A stretch of DNA of 46,808 nt from CAYVUV01 sp964455095 (GCA_964455095.1 CAYVUV010000090.1:1-46808); one strand, 5' to 3'. Numbered from the stretch's first letter, positions 17,259-25,601 are shown. A program made the numbers and translations. Notes: generated by a model from the letters alone, not told the origin.

Positions 17259-18272
17259 CTAACGGTCGCCGCGGATCATCAACTCGGCGATTTGCACCGC
17301 GTTGACCGCCGCCCCCTTGCGCACGCCGTCGATCGCCAGCCACAGGTTGAGACCATACGGCACCGTGGCGTCGTCGCGCACGCGGCCGACGAACGTCGCA
17401 TCGGTCTCCACGGCTTCGATCAACGTCGGGTACGCTTGCGCATCGACGTCGTCGAGCAGCACGATGCCTGGCGCGGCGCGCAACACCGCGCGGGCGGCGT
17501 CGGCATCGAGGGGCCGCTCGGTCTCGATGTTCACCGAATAGCCGAGGCCGAAGAACGCCGGTACGCGCACGCTGGTGACCGTGATCGGCAGCTCCGGCAG
17601 GTCGAGCAGCCGGCGCACCTGGGATTCGATCTGCCACTCGCCGCGTGTCTTGCCGGCGGCGACGAAGTCGCCCACTTGCGGGATCAGATTGAAGGCGACC
17701 CGGTGCGGGAAAACGGCCACATCGGGCGACCGCCCGCTGAGCAGATCGCGCGTCTGCTGCACCAACTCCTCGATGCCCTCGTGGTCGGCACTGGCCACTG
17801 ACTCGCACCCCGTGGCTACGACGCGTCGGATCTGCGCCACCTCATCGAGCGGCTTCAACACCACCGACAAGGCGGTGGCGCCAGGAACCGGCGTCGCGAG
17901 CAGTGTCCCCGCATCGGCCGCCGCCGCCGCGTTGACCTCGGGGACGATCAGCGGCACGTCGAGCCGGTCGCCGAAAGCATGCGTCAAGTCCACGACCAGG
18001 ACGCCCTGCTCCGCCGCGCGCGGCGCCCACTCGGCACTAAGCGCTTCGGTCGCACAGAGGAAGACGATGTCCACGCCGCTCAGATCGAGACGATCCAAAC
18101 CCAGCATCGGCTCTTCCCACTCGGCCTCGTCCGCCGCAATGGCGCGATCGGCGGTATCGAACAACCGCCACGCGCTGATGGGAAAGTGCCGCTCGCGCAG
18201 CGCGGCGCACACCTCGCGCCCGACCACCCGCGCGGCACCGACCACCGCGACCACGTAGCCGCTCTCCTTCAT
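17259..18272 (-). CDS. aspartate-semialdehyde dehydrogenase homologue, probably catalytically inactive (USG-1-like)
   Basis: The 337-residue protein has the full length and fold pattern of aspartate-semialdehyde dehydrogenase: 'FNLIPQVGDF', 'SVRVPAF' and the C-terminal 'GLNLWLAIDGVRKGAAVNAV' are clear. The active site is not intact. Where the family has N-P-N-C-S/T with the nucleophilic Cys, this protein has T127-P-V-P-G-A-T, with no Cys. The His after 'RVP' (family 'GHSE') is replaced in 'FGLGYS'. The nucleotide loop G-A-T-G-x-V-G is 'GAARVVG'. Loss of nucleophile and base is the hallmark of USG-1-type paralogues, so threonine/lysine synthesis would need another asd gene. It overlaps leuB by 4 bp, and the position matches asd in leuB-asd-truA clusters. 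Confidence 0.8.
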   Translation of the reverse strand: MKESGYVVAVVGAARVVGREVCAALRERHFPISAWRLFDTADRAIAADEAEWEEPMLGLDRLDLSGVDIVFLCATEALSAEWAPRAAEQGVLVVDLTHAFGDRLDVPLIVPEVNAAAAADAGTLLATPVPGATALSVVLKPLDEVAQIRRVVATGCESVASADHEGIEELVQQTRDLLSGRSPDVAVFPHRVAFNLIPQVGDFVAAGKTRGEWQIESQVRRLLDLPELPITVTSVRVPAFFGLGYSVNIETERPLDADAARAVLRAAPGIVLLDDVDAQAYPTLIEAVETDATFVGRVRDDATVPYGLNLWLAIDGVRKGAAVNAVQIAELMIRGDR

Positions 18273-19372
18273 GCAGTGCGCTCGAGCTCGCGCCGCACGG
18301 CAGCGCCCATCTCCCGGCAGCCGACCGCCCGCCCGCCTTCTGCGATGTCGGCCGTGCGCAGTCCCGCCTCGAGCACCCGGTGCACGGCGTGCTCGACCGT
18401 CTCGGCCGCCGCCACCTGGCCGAGCGAGTAGCGCATCATCATCGCCGCCGACAGGATTGCACCGAGCGGATTGGCGAGATCGCGCCCGGCGATATCGGGC
18501 GCGCTGCCGTGCACCGGCTCGTACAAGCCGAGCCGCTCGCCGAGCCGATTGACGGTGTCGCCCACTGATGCGGACGGCAACATCCCGAGCGACCCCGTCA
18601 AAACAGACGCTTCATCGGTGAGGATGTCGCCGAACATGTTCTCCGTCACCACGACGTCGAAATCGCGCGGTCGGCGCAGGAGATGCATCGCCATCGCGTC
18701 GACCAGCACGTCCTCGCACGCCACCTCCGCAAAATCGCCCGCCACCTCGTGCACGACTTCGCGCCACAAGCGCGACGTCGCGAGAATATTGGCCTTGTCC
18801 ACCGAGGTCACTTTGCGCCGGCGGCCCTGCGCCAAGGCGAACGCCAGTCGCGCCACGCGCGCGATCTCGCCCTCCGAGTAGACGCAGGTGTCGACCGCCG
18901 CGCGCCCGTCCGGCGTCATGCGGCGTTCGCTCGGCTCGCCGAAATAGACGCCGCCGGTCAGCTCGCGAACGAATAGGATGTCGACCCCTTCGAGCAGCGC
19001 AGTCTTGATCGGCGCGCTGGCGATCAACGTCGGCTGGATGCGGATCGGACGCAGGTTGCCGAACAGCTCGAGCCCGCGGCGCAAGCCGAGCAGTGCTTGC
19101 TCGGGCCGCACGGTGCTCTGTGGGTGGTCCCACTTCGGCCCGCCGACCGCCCCGAGCAGCACCGCATCGCTGGCGCGCGCCATCTGCAAGCTGTCGGCCG
19201 GTAGCGCCGTCCCGGTCTGGTCGATGGCCGCTCCACCGATACACCCCTCCTGCCACTCGACGCCGAACGCATGGCGCGCCGCACACTGTTCCACCACCGC
19301 GCGGGCCTCACGCGTCACCTCGGGTCCGATCCCGTCGCCCGGGAACACTACGATCGTCGCTCTCTGCATCAC
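18269..19372 (-). CDS. leuB: 3-isopropylmalate dehydrogenase
   Basis: This 367-residue enzyme carries out the NAD-dependent oxidative decarboxylation of 3-isopropylmalate, the third step committed to leucine. The N-terminus 'VVFPGDGIGPEV', the 'GAVGGPKWD' loop, the 'RELTGGVYFGE' substrate motif, 'VTSVDKAN' with the catalytic Lys, and 'EPVHGSAPDIAG' near the C-terminus are all intact. It starts 22 bp after leuA. leuC and leuD (isopropylmalate isomerase) are not in the window. Confidence 0.95.
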   Translation of the reverse strand: MMQRATIVVFPGDGIGPEVTREARAVVEQCAARHAFGVEWQEGCIGGAAIDQTGTALPADSLQMARASDAVLLGAVGGPKWDHPQSTVRPEQALLGLRRGLELFGNLRPIRIQPTLIASAPIKTALLEGVDILFVRELTGGVYFGEPSERRMTPDGRAAVDTCVYSEGEIARVARLAFALAQGRRRKVTSVDKANILATSRLWREVVHEVAGDFAEVACEDVLVDAMAMHLLRRPRDFDVVVTENMFGDILTDEASVLTGSLGMLPSASVGDTVNRLGERLGLYEPVHGSAPDIAGRDLANPLGAILSAAMMMRYSLGQVAAAETVEHAVHRVLEAGLRTADIAEGGRAVGCREMGAAVRRELERTA

Positions 19373-19394
19373 TCCCTCGTTCTCCGGCCGGCCG

Positions 19395-20948
19395 TCACAT
19401 CCCCACGGCGCCGTTCAGGCGCCGATAGCGCCGCCGGCGCTCCTCCAGTTTGTTCAGCGCATTGATGTACGCCAAGGCGCTGGCCATGATGATGTCCGTG
19501 TGCACGCCCTGCCCGGTGACGGTGTCGCCGTCCTCGCGCAGCAGGCACGAGACTTCTCCCTGCGCCTCGGTACCGCCGGTGATGGCGTTCACCAGGTAGC
19601 GCTCGAGCTGCGGCTGCTGCCCCACCATGCGCGCGATCACTTTGTAGCAGGCGTCGACCATCCCGTCGCCGGTGCCGTGATCGAGCCGCTCTTCGCCGTC
19701 GATGCGCATCTTCACGGTTGCGTGCGGCACCGCCATGCTCGACGAGGTCACGTTCAAATACACCAGCTCGTAGCGCTCCGCCGTGCGCGCCGTCTCCTTG
19801 GCGAACATGGCGATCAAGTCCTCGTCGTAGATGTTCTTCTTCTTGTCCGCCAGCGTCTTGAACTCGGTGAACGCGGTGTTCATGTCCAGATCCGACTCGT
19901 CGATCCCCAGGTATTTCAGGCGCTCAGCAAAGGCGTGCCGTCCCGAATGTTTGCCGAGCACCAGCTTGTTGCTCGGCAAGCCAATCGATTCGGGGCGCAT
20001 GATCTCGTAGGTCGACTTGTCCTTCAGCACGCCGTCTTGATGAATGCCGGCCTCGTGGGCGAACGCATTGTCGCCGACGATCGGTTTGTTGATGGGAATC
20101 GGGATGCCGGTGATCTGCGACAGCAAGCGGCTCGACGGATAGATCTGCTCGGTGACCACGCCGACCTCGATGTCGGTGAACACGTCCGGGCGCGTCTTGA
20201 TCGCCATCACCACCTCCTCGAGCGAGGTGTTGCCGGCGCGCTCACCGATTCCGCTGACGGTACACTCGATCTGGCGCGCGCCGTTGCGGACGGCGGCCAG
20301 CGAGTTGGCGACCGCCAGGCCGAGGTCGTTGTGGCAATGCGCGCTCCAGATGACGCGGTCGCCGCCCTCGGTGTGATCGATGAGGTAGCGGATCAACGCG
20401 CCGAACTCCTGCGGCATGGCGTACCCGGTGGTGTCCGGGACGTTCAGCGTGCACGCCCCGGCTTTGATGACCTCGCTGAACACATGCGCCAGGAAGTCCG
20501 GCTCGCTGCGCGACGCGTCCTCGGCCGAGAACTCGATATAATCGAGGTGCTGTTTGGCTTGCGACACCGCCAGGCACGCCGCCTCGACCACCTCTTCGTG
20601 ACTCATCATCAGCTTGCGCTTCATGTGCAGCTCGGAGGTGGCGATAAAGATGTGGATGCCCGGGCGCGCCGCCTTCTCGACGCTGCGCACGGCCCGCTCG
20701 ACGTCGGCGCGCCGGGTGCGCGCCAGGCTGAGCACGATCGGGCGCTTCACCGCGTCGGCGACGCGCGCGACGGATTCGGCATCGCCGTCGGACGACGCGG
20801 CGAACCCCGCTTCGATCACGTCGACGCCGAGCTTCTCGAGCTGCCGGGCGATGATGACCTTTTCCTCCACGTTCATGGTCGCGCCGGGCGATTGCTCGCC
20901 ATCGCGCAGCGTGGTGTCGAAGATCTGAACCTTGTTATTCGTCGTCAT
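19395..20948 (-). CDS. leuA: 2-isopropylmalate synthase
   Basis: This 517-residue enzyme condenses 2-ketoisovalerate with acetyl-CoA, the first committed leucine step. 'FDTTLRDGEQSPGATM' at residues 10-25 supplies catalytic Arg and metal Asp, and 'HCHNDLG' the metal His pair. The C-terminal allosteric (leucine-binding) domain is present (about 390-500), so feedback inhibition is expected. The gene lies immediately downstream of a leucine leader/attenuator, giving a second level of control. The ribosome site is GAGGGG. Confidence 0.95.
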   Translation of the reverse strand: MTTNNKVQIFDTTLRDGEQSPGATMNVEEKVIIARQLEKLGVDVIEAGFAASSDGDAESVARVADAVKRPIVLSLARTRRADVERAVRSVEKAARPGIHIFIATSELHMKRKLMMSHEEVVEAACLAVSQAKQHLDYIEFSAEDASRSEPDFLAHVFSEVIKAGACTLNVPDTTGYAMPQEFGALIRYLIDHTEGGDRVIWSAHCHNDLGLAVANSLAAVRNGARQIECTVSGIGERAGNTSLEEVVMAIKTRPDVFTDIEVGVVTEQIYPSSRLLSQITGIPIPINKPIVGDNAFAHEAGIHQDGVLKDKSTYEIMRPESIGLPSNKLVLGKHSGRHAFAERLKYLGIDESDLDMNTAFTEFKTLADKKKNIYDEDLIAMFAKETARTAERYELVYLNVTSSSMAVPHATVKMRIDGEERLDHGTGDGMVDACYKVIARMVGQQPQLERYLVNAITGGTEAQGEVSCLLREDGDTVTGQGVHTDIIMASALAYINALNKLEERRRRYRRLNGAVGM

Positions 20949-21026
20949 GGTCTTCCCCTCGCATTCTCCACTGGACCGACCCTGGGGAGGGGGGTCGGTC
21001 TCGCCCCGGAATGGGCCGAGGCACCA

Positions 21027-21060
21027 AACAAAAAAGCCACGAGCTTCCCGCTCGTGGCTT
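21027..21060 (-). terminator. attenuator terminator of the leu leader (regions 3:4)
   Basis: On the minus strand an 11-bp perfect stem (arms 21050-21060 and 21034-21044, 5-nt loop) runs into a T-rich tail (TTTTTTGTT, 21027-21035). It ends about 80 nt upstream of the leuA ATG. Its first arm is shared with the competing antiterminator hairpin. Confidence 0.85.
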
Positions 21061-21110
21061 CTTCAAATCTCGGTTTTACACAACCACGAGCGGGCTCTCC
21101 CCACTCGCGG
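21047..21110 (-). promoter_or_regulatory. leu attenuator: competing antiterminator and protector hairpins
   Basis: Three segments compete on the minus-strand RNA. Segment 1 (21110-21100, CCGCGAGTGGG) pairs over 11 bp, two of them G-U, with segment 2 (21094-21084, CCCGCUCGUGG). Segment 2 pairs perfectly over 11 bp with segment 3 (21057-21047, CCACGAGCGGG). Segment 3 contains the first arm of the terminator. The 2:3 pairing therefore prevents termination, and 1:2 allows it. This is the architecture of ribosome-mediated amino-acid attenuators. Confidence 0.75.
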
Positions 21111-21127
21111 CGTCGTCCTTGCGTGAA

Positions 21128-21214
21128 TTACACTTCCCCAGACGCACCAAGCGGGAGCGGCGGCACTAGGCCGAGGGATAGGAGCAGCTCGCTGTTTCGT
21201 GCGACCGACGTCAT
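21128..21214 (-). CDS. leuL: leucine-rich leader peptide of the leu genes
   Basis: A 28-codon frame (ATG 21214, TAA 21128-21130) lies between pssA and leuA. It is preceded by GAGG 4 nt upstream of the ATG. Seven of 28 codons are Leu, including three in a row (CTG CTC CTA, encoding LLL in 'SELLLSLGLV'), mixed with Val and Pro. It is followed by three mutually exclusive RNA pairings ending in a terminator. Low charged tRNA-Leu should stall the ribosome here. The first pairing segment lies 18 nt past the stop codon rather than inside the Leu codons, so the exact coupling may differ from the E. coli leu leader. The symbol is by analogy. Confidence 0.75.
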   Translation of the reverse strand: MTSVARNSELLLSLGLVPPLPLGASGEV

Positions 21215-21248
21215 CGTTCCTCGTTGCTAGAGTACCGCCGCGCCCTTG

Positions 21249-22037
21249 TCAAGGTATCGCCGGCACCCGACGGGTCAACAAACGGCGACCGCGGATGAGG
21301 ACCCAGCGAGCCGGACCGGACATGGTGTAGCCGAAGAACCCGGTGAACAGGAACAGCTGCGGCTCGGCGATGAAGAACTTCAGCAGCAGGATGATGGCCA
21401 ACAGCACCCAGAAAGGCTGCCGCCGGTGAATGTCGATCTCTTTGAAGCTGAAGTACCGCAGGTTGCTGACCATCAGCCCGGCGAGGGTGTAGACCATCAG
21501 CAACACGATCAAGTGGCGATACGTCGCGCCTTCGCCGCCGAAGAAGTAGTAGACCAGTACGGTCGACGTGATCATCTCCGCCGCGGCCGGAATCGGCAGA
21601 CCGATGAAGTGGCGTTTCTCGACGTTGTCGAACTGCACATTGAACCGCGCCAGCCGCAGGGCGCCACAGGTGACGTATAGCGACGCGGCGAGCCACCCCC
21701 ACGTCCCCCACGGCTCGAGCGCCCAGCGATAGACGAGCACCGCCGGTGCGACGCCGAACGCCACCAGATCGCACAGCGAGTCGTACTCGACGCCGAACTG
21801 CGAGGTCGTCTTCGTCACCCGCGCGATGCGTCCGTCGAGCGCATCGAAGACATTCGCCGCCATGATGGCGAGCGCGGCGATCAGAAAGTCGCCGCGGAAG
21901 CTGGCGATCACCGAGTAGAAGCCGGCGAACAGACCGGCGGTAGTGATCAGGTTGGGCAGGATGTAGACGCCGCGGTGCAGCGGCGCCCCGGCGAGTCGTT
22001 TTGCCGCCACGACGCGCAGAGGTCTCGGCTCGCTCAT
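21249..22037 (-). CDS. pssA: CDP-diacylglycerol--serine O-phosphatidyltransferase
   Basis: This 262-residue integral membrane enzyme makes phosphatidylserine, the precursor of phosphatidylethanolamine. The CDP-alcohol phosphotransferase motif D-x2-D-G-x2-A-R-x8-G-x3-D-x3-D is complete (D65, D68, G69, A72, R73, G82, D86, D90). Several hydrophobic segments follow. It sits between ilvC and leuA, as in many deltaproteobacteria, but the phosphatidylserine decarboxylase gene (psd) often found beside it is absent. It ends 34 nt before the leu leader peptide starts. Confidence 0.93.
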   Translation of the reverse strand: MSEPRPLRVVAAKRLAGAPLHRGVYILPNLITTAGLFAGFYSVIASFRGDFLIAALAIMAANVFDALDGRIARVTKTTSQFGVEYDSLCDLVAFGVAPAVLVYRWALEPWGTWGWLAASLYVTCGALRLARFNVQFDNVEKRHFIGLPIPAAAEMITSTVLVYYFFGGEGATYRHLIVLLMVYTLAGLMVSNLRYFSFKEIDIHRRQPFWVLLAIILLLKFFIAEPQLFLFTGFFGYTMSGPARWVLIRGRRLLTRRVPAIP

Positions 22038-22080
22038 GCGACGATGTCTCCGCGGCGCCCGCGCGGGCGGGCGCCGACCG

Positions 22081-23097
22081 TCAGTTCTTCGCCCGGTCGA
22101 CCAGACGATCGGACTTGAGCCACGGCATCATGCCGCGCAGCTTGTCGCCCACCTTCTCGATCGGATGGTTCTCCGCTTCTTTGCGCAACTCGCGAAAGTG
22201 CGGCATGCCGACCCGGTACTCCGTCATCCATTCTTCGGCAAACTTGCCGCTCTGAATGTCTTTCAGGATTTGCTTCATGGCCTGACGCGCCTCGGGTCCG
22301 ATGATCCGCTTGCCGCGCGTCATGTCGCCGTACTCGGCGGTGTTGCTGATCGAATAGCGCATGTTGGCGATGCCGCCCTCGTAGATCAGATCGACGATCA
22401 GCTTCACCTCGTGCAGACATTCGAAGTAGGCCATCTCGGGCGAATATCCGGCCTCGACCAGGGTCTCGTAGCCGGCGCGGATGAGCTCGGTGATGCCGCC
22501 GCAGAGCACCGACTGCTCGCCGAAGAGATCGGTCTCCGTCTCTTCCTTGAACGACGTCTCGATCACCGCGGCGCGGGTGCCGCCAATGGCTTTGGCGTAG
22601 GCGAGCCCGAGTGCGCGCGTTTGGCCGCTGGGATCCTGATGGATCGCGAGCAGGCAGGGCACGCCGCGGCCCTTCTGATACTCGCTGCGCACGAGGTGGC
22701 CAGGACCCTTTGGCGCCACCATGAACACGTTCACCCCGGGCGGCGGCACGATCTGCTTGAAGTGGATGTTGAAGCCGTGCGCGAAAGCGAGGAACTTGCC
22801 GTCCTTCATGCCCGGCGCGATGTCGCGCTCGTACAGCTCGCCGCCCTGCTCGTCCGGCACCAGCATCATCACCACATCGGCCGCTTTGGCGGCCGCCGCG
22901 GTTTCCATGACCTTGAGGCCGGCCTCTTCGGCTTTCGCCCAGGATTTGCCATCACGGCGCAGGCCGACGACAACGTTGATACCGCTGTCCTTCAGGTTGT
23001 TGGCGTGCGCGTGGCCCTGACTGCCGTATCCGATCACCGCCACCGTCTTGCCCTCCAGGGGCTTCAGATCGGCGTCGCTGTCGTAGTAAATCTTCAT
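22081..23097 (-). CDS. ilvC: ketol-acid reductoisomerase
   Basis: This 338-residue class I enzyme isomerises and reduces acetolactate (and acetohydroxybutyrate) for valine and isoleucine. The Rossmann loop 'GYGSQGHA' is at 23-30, and 'GLRRDGKSW' supplies NADPH-binding residues. The metal-binding motifs 'DLFGEQSVLCGG' and 'ECLHEVKLIVD' are intact. A good AAGGAG site precedes the start, and the gene overlaps ilvN by 4 bp, implying translational coupling. Confidence 0.96.
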   Translation of the reverse strand: MKIYYDSDADLKPLEGKTVAVIGYGSQGHAHANNLKDSGINVVVGLRRDGKSWAKAEEAGLKVMETAAAAKAADVVMMLVPDEQGGELYERDIAPGMKDGKFLAFAHGFNIHFKQIVPPPGVNVFMVAPKGPGHLVRSEYQKGRGVPCLLAIHQDPSGQTRALGLAYAKAIGGTRAAVIETSFKEETETDLFGEQSVLCGGITELIRAGYETLVEAGYSPEMAYFECLHEVKLIVDLIYEGGIANMRYSISNTAEYGDMTRGKRIIGPEARQAMKQILKDIQSGKFAEEWMTEYRVGMPHFRELRKEAENHPIEKVGDKLRGMMPWLKSDRLVDRAKN

Positions 23098-23609
23098 GCG
23101 GATTTCTCCTTCGCTTCCCGAACGCTGAGCAACTGCATCCCGCGATGCATGGCCACCTTACCCGTCCGGGCGATTTCCTTGATGCCGAGCGGCCGGAGAA
23201 GCTCCAACAGCGCGGTGATCTTGTCCTCATCGCCGGTCACTTCGATGAGGTATGAACGCGGACTGACGTCGATGACCTTGCCGCGGAAGATGTCGACGAT
23301 GTGCATCAGCTCCGAACGCGTGCGCTCGTCAGCCGTAACCTTGATCAACGCCAGCTCGCGCTCGACATGACTGGTTTCGGTGAAGTCGAGCACCTTGATC
23401 ACCGAGATCAGCTTGTTGAGTTGCTTGTTGATCTGCTCCAGCACCTGGTCGTCGCCGCGTGTCACCAGGGTGATGCGCGACACGCTCGGGTCGAGCGTCT
23501 CAGCCACAGTCAAGCTCTCAATGTTGAAGCCGCGGCCGCTGAACAACCCCGCGACACGCGACAGCACACCAAACTCGTTCTCGACGAGCACTGAAATCGT
23601 GTGGCGCAT
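23094..23609 (-). CDS. ilvN: acetolactate synthase small (regulatory) subunit
   Basis: The 171-residue protein has an N-terminal ACT domain ('ISVLVENEFGVLSRVAGLFSGRGFNIESL') and the IlvH-type C-terminal domain. It activates the large subunit and confers valine feedback. The stop of ilvD is 1 bp upstream and ilvC overlaps downstream. The catalytic large subunit gene ilvB, normally just upstream, is not here or elsewhere in the window. Confidence 0.95.
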   Translation of the reverse strand: MRHTISVLVENEFGVLSRVAGLFSGRGFNIESLTVAETLDPSVSRITLVTRGDDQVLEQINKQLNKLISVIKVLDFTETSHVERELALIKVTADERTRSELMHIVDIFRGKVIDVSPRSYLIEVTGDEDKITALLELLRPLGIKEIARTGKVAMHRGMQLLSVREAKEKSA

Positions 23610-23610
23610 G

Positions 23611-25308
23611 TCAGGCCTGCAGAACGGCGCCGGTGTCGGCCGAGGTGACGAGCTGCGCGTAGCGCTTGAGCCAGCCGGTGGTGATGCGGGGCGTGAAGGC
23701 CGGCAGCGCCGCGAGGCGCGCGGCCAACGCGGCGGGTTCGAGGTGTACGTCCAGACGCCGCGTCTCGAGATCGATCTCGATCACGTCGCCCTGCCGGATC
23801 GCCGCCAACGGTCCTCCGCTCGCGGCCTCGGGTGAGACGTGCCCGATGCACATGCCGCGCGTCGCGCCGGAGAATCGGCCGTCGGTGATCAACGCCACGT
23901 CGCGCCCCAGGCCGCGCCCCATGATCGCCGACGTGGGCGCCAGCATCTCTTGCATACCCGGACCGCCGCGCGGCCCCTCATAACGCACGACCACGACATC
24001 GCCTTTCTTCACTTCGCCCGCCAGGATACCCGCCAGCGCCGCCTCTTGCGAATCGAACACAACGGCGGGGCCAACGTGACGCCGCATGCCGGGCTCGAGC
24101 GCGCCGCACTTGAGCACCGCGCCGGCCGGGGCGAGGTTGCCGAAGATGGCCATCAGCCCGCCTTCGGGACTGTAGGCGTTCTCCAGCGGCCGAATGACCT
24201 CCCGGTCGAGGATGGCGGCGCCGGCGACGTTCTCACCCAGCGTCTTCGTCGTCACCGTGCGGCACTCGAGGTCGAGCACGCCGGGGCGTTTGGTGAGCTC
24301 GGCCAGGATGGCGCTCACGCCACCGGCGCGGGCAAAGTCCTCGATGTGGTACTCCGAGGCCGGCGAGAGCTTGCACAGGTGCGGGGTGCGGCGCGAGACG
24401 TCGTTCAGTCGAGCCACGGGATAGGCGAGTCCGGCTTCGCGCGCCAACGCCAGGGTGTGCAGCACCGTGTTGGTCGACCCGCCCATGGCCACGTCGAGCG
24501 CGAAGGCGTTGTCGAGCGCGCGCATGGTGACGATGTCGCGCGGCTTGAGATCCTGCTTGACCAGCTCGACGATCAACTCGCCGGCGCGGTGCGCCAGGCC
24601 GGCGCGCTCTTCGGTGATGAGGTAGCTGCCGTCGGGCCGGACATGCCCCGCCATGGCGCTGCCGTTGCCGGGCAGGGCCATGCCGAGCGCCTCCATCAGA
24701 CAGTTCATCGAGTTGGCGGTGAACATGCCCGAACACGAGCCGCAGGTGGGACAGCCCTCGTCTTCCAGCTCCTTGAGCTCGCTCTCGCTCATCGCCCCGG
24801 CGCTGACGGCGCCGACGCCTTCGAAGACGCTCATGAGATCGACCACGCGTCCGTCGGCCGTCTTGCCCGCCGCCATCGCGCCGCCGCTGACGAAGATGGT
24901 CGGCACGTTGACGCGCATGGCGCCCATCAACATGCCGGGCCCGATCTTGTCGCAGTTGGGAATGCAGACCATGCCGTCGAGTTGATGCCCGACCACCATG
25001 GTCTCGACGGCGTCGGCGATCAGCTCGCGCGACGGCAGGGAGTACTTCATGCCGACATGGCCCATGGCAATGCCGTCGTCGAGCGCAATGGTGTTGAACT
25101 CGAACGGCACCCCGCCGGCGCTGCGGATCGCGCGCTTGACGATGGCGGCAATCTCGCGCAGATGGAGGTGGCCGGGAACGATCTCGCAGTAGGAGTTCGC
25201 CACGGCGATGAAGGGCTTGTGCATGTCCTCGTCGCGCACCCCGCATGCCTTCAGCAGGGCGCGGTTGGGAGCGCGTTCGAAGCCCTTCTTGATGGTGTCG
25301 CTACGCAT
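23611..25308 (-). CDS. ilvD: dihydroxy-acid dehydratase
   Basis: This 565-residue Fe-S enzyme catalyses the third common step of valine/isoleucine synthesis. Cluster-binding cysteines appear in 'CIPNCDKIGPGM' and 'CPTCGSCSGMFTANSM'. The N-terminus 'MRSDTIKKGFERAPNRALL' and the C-terminal 'GRFSGATRGMCIGHVSPEA' are typical. It follows a DUF465 gene by 17 bp and is probably read from that gene's promoter. Confidence 0.96.
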   Translation of the reverse strand: MRSDTIKKGFERAPNRALLKACGVRDEDMHKPFIAVANSYCEIVPGHLHLREIAAIVKRAIRSAGGVPFEFNTIALDDGIAMGHVGMKYSLPSRELIADAVETMVVGHQLDGMVCIPNCDKIGPGMLMGAMRVNVPTIFVSGGAMAAGKTADGRVVDLMSVFEGVGAVSAGAMSESELKELEDEGCPTCGSCSGMFTANSMNCLMEALGMALPGNGSAMAGHVRPDGSYLITEERAGLAHRAGELIVELVKQDLKPRDIVTMRALDNAFALDVAMGGSTNTVLHTLALAREAGLAYPVARLNDVSRRTPHLCKLSPASEYHIEDFARAGGVSAILAELTKRPGVLDLECRTVTTKTLGENVAGAAILDREVIRPLENAYSPEGGLMAIFGNLAPAGAVLKCGALEPGMRRHVGPAVVFDSQEAALAGILAGEVKKGDVVVVRYEGPRGGPGMQEMLAPTSAIMGRGLGRDVALITDGRFSGATRGMCIGHVSPEAASGGPLAAIRQGDVIEIDLETRRLDVHLEPAALAARLAALPAFTPRITTGWLKRYAQLVTSADTGAVLQA

Positions 25309-25325
25309 GCGGTCGGACGACGCGC

Positions 25326-25544
25326 TCAGCGGTAGCGCGTCAGGATCTGCATGATGCGATCCTTCCCCGCCAACTTCAGCTTCTGGATGCGTTTCTTCTC
25401 CAGATCCTCTTCGGGAGTGAGGAAATGCTTGTGCTGCAGGCTCACCAACTGCCGCTCGAGATCGAGGTGCTCCTCGTAAAAGCGCTTCAGCTCGGCGTCC
25501 TGGTCCACAAGCGACCGGATCAATTCTTCATCGTTTTTTTCCAT
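25326..25544 (-). CDS. DUF465 (YdcH-like) small coiled-coil protein
   Basis: The 72-residue, highly charged protein is predicted to be all helical with the family pattern: 'EEHLDLERQLVSL', an 'LTPEEDLEKKRIQKLKL' turn-helix and 'KDRIMQIL' at the end. DUF465 proteins are widespread and uncharacterised. It is the first gene behind a good promoter, 17 bp upstream of ilvD, so it is probably co-transcribed with the ilv genes. Whether it has a regulatory role there is unknown. Confidence 0.85.
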   Translation of the reverse strand: MEKNDEELIRSLVDQDAELKRFYEEHLDLERQLVSLQHKHFLTPEEDLEKKRIQKLKLAGKDRIMQILTRYR

Positions 25545-25572
25545 GACAGACAGCTCCGCGGAAGGTGTGGGA

Positions 25573-25601
25573 CCTTTAGCTCACCACCCCCAACCTGTCA
25601 A
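25573..25601 (-). promoter_or_regulatory. probable sigma70-type promoter of the DUF465-ilv operon
   Basis: On the minus strand TTGACA (25596-25601) is followed by exactly 17 nt and TAAAGG (25573-25578). The predicted start would leave a leader of about 20 nt before the DUF465 ATG, which leaves no room for a leader peptide at this end of the operon. Confidence 0.6.

Noticed and set aside
21224..21252. TTGACA (21247-21252) with TAGCAA 17 nt downstream as the promoter of the leu leader
   Set aside because: The predicted start (about 21217) falls after the leader peptide's ribosome site, leaving the ORF without it. More likely the leader is read from an upstream promoter, and TTGACA is chance around the pssA stop.
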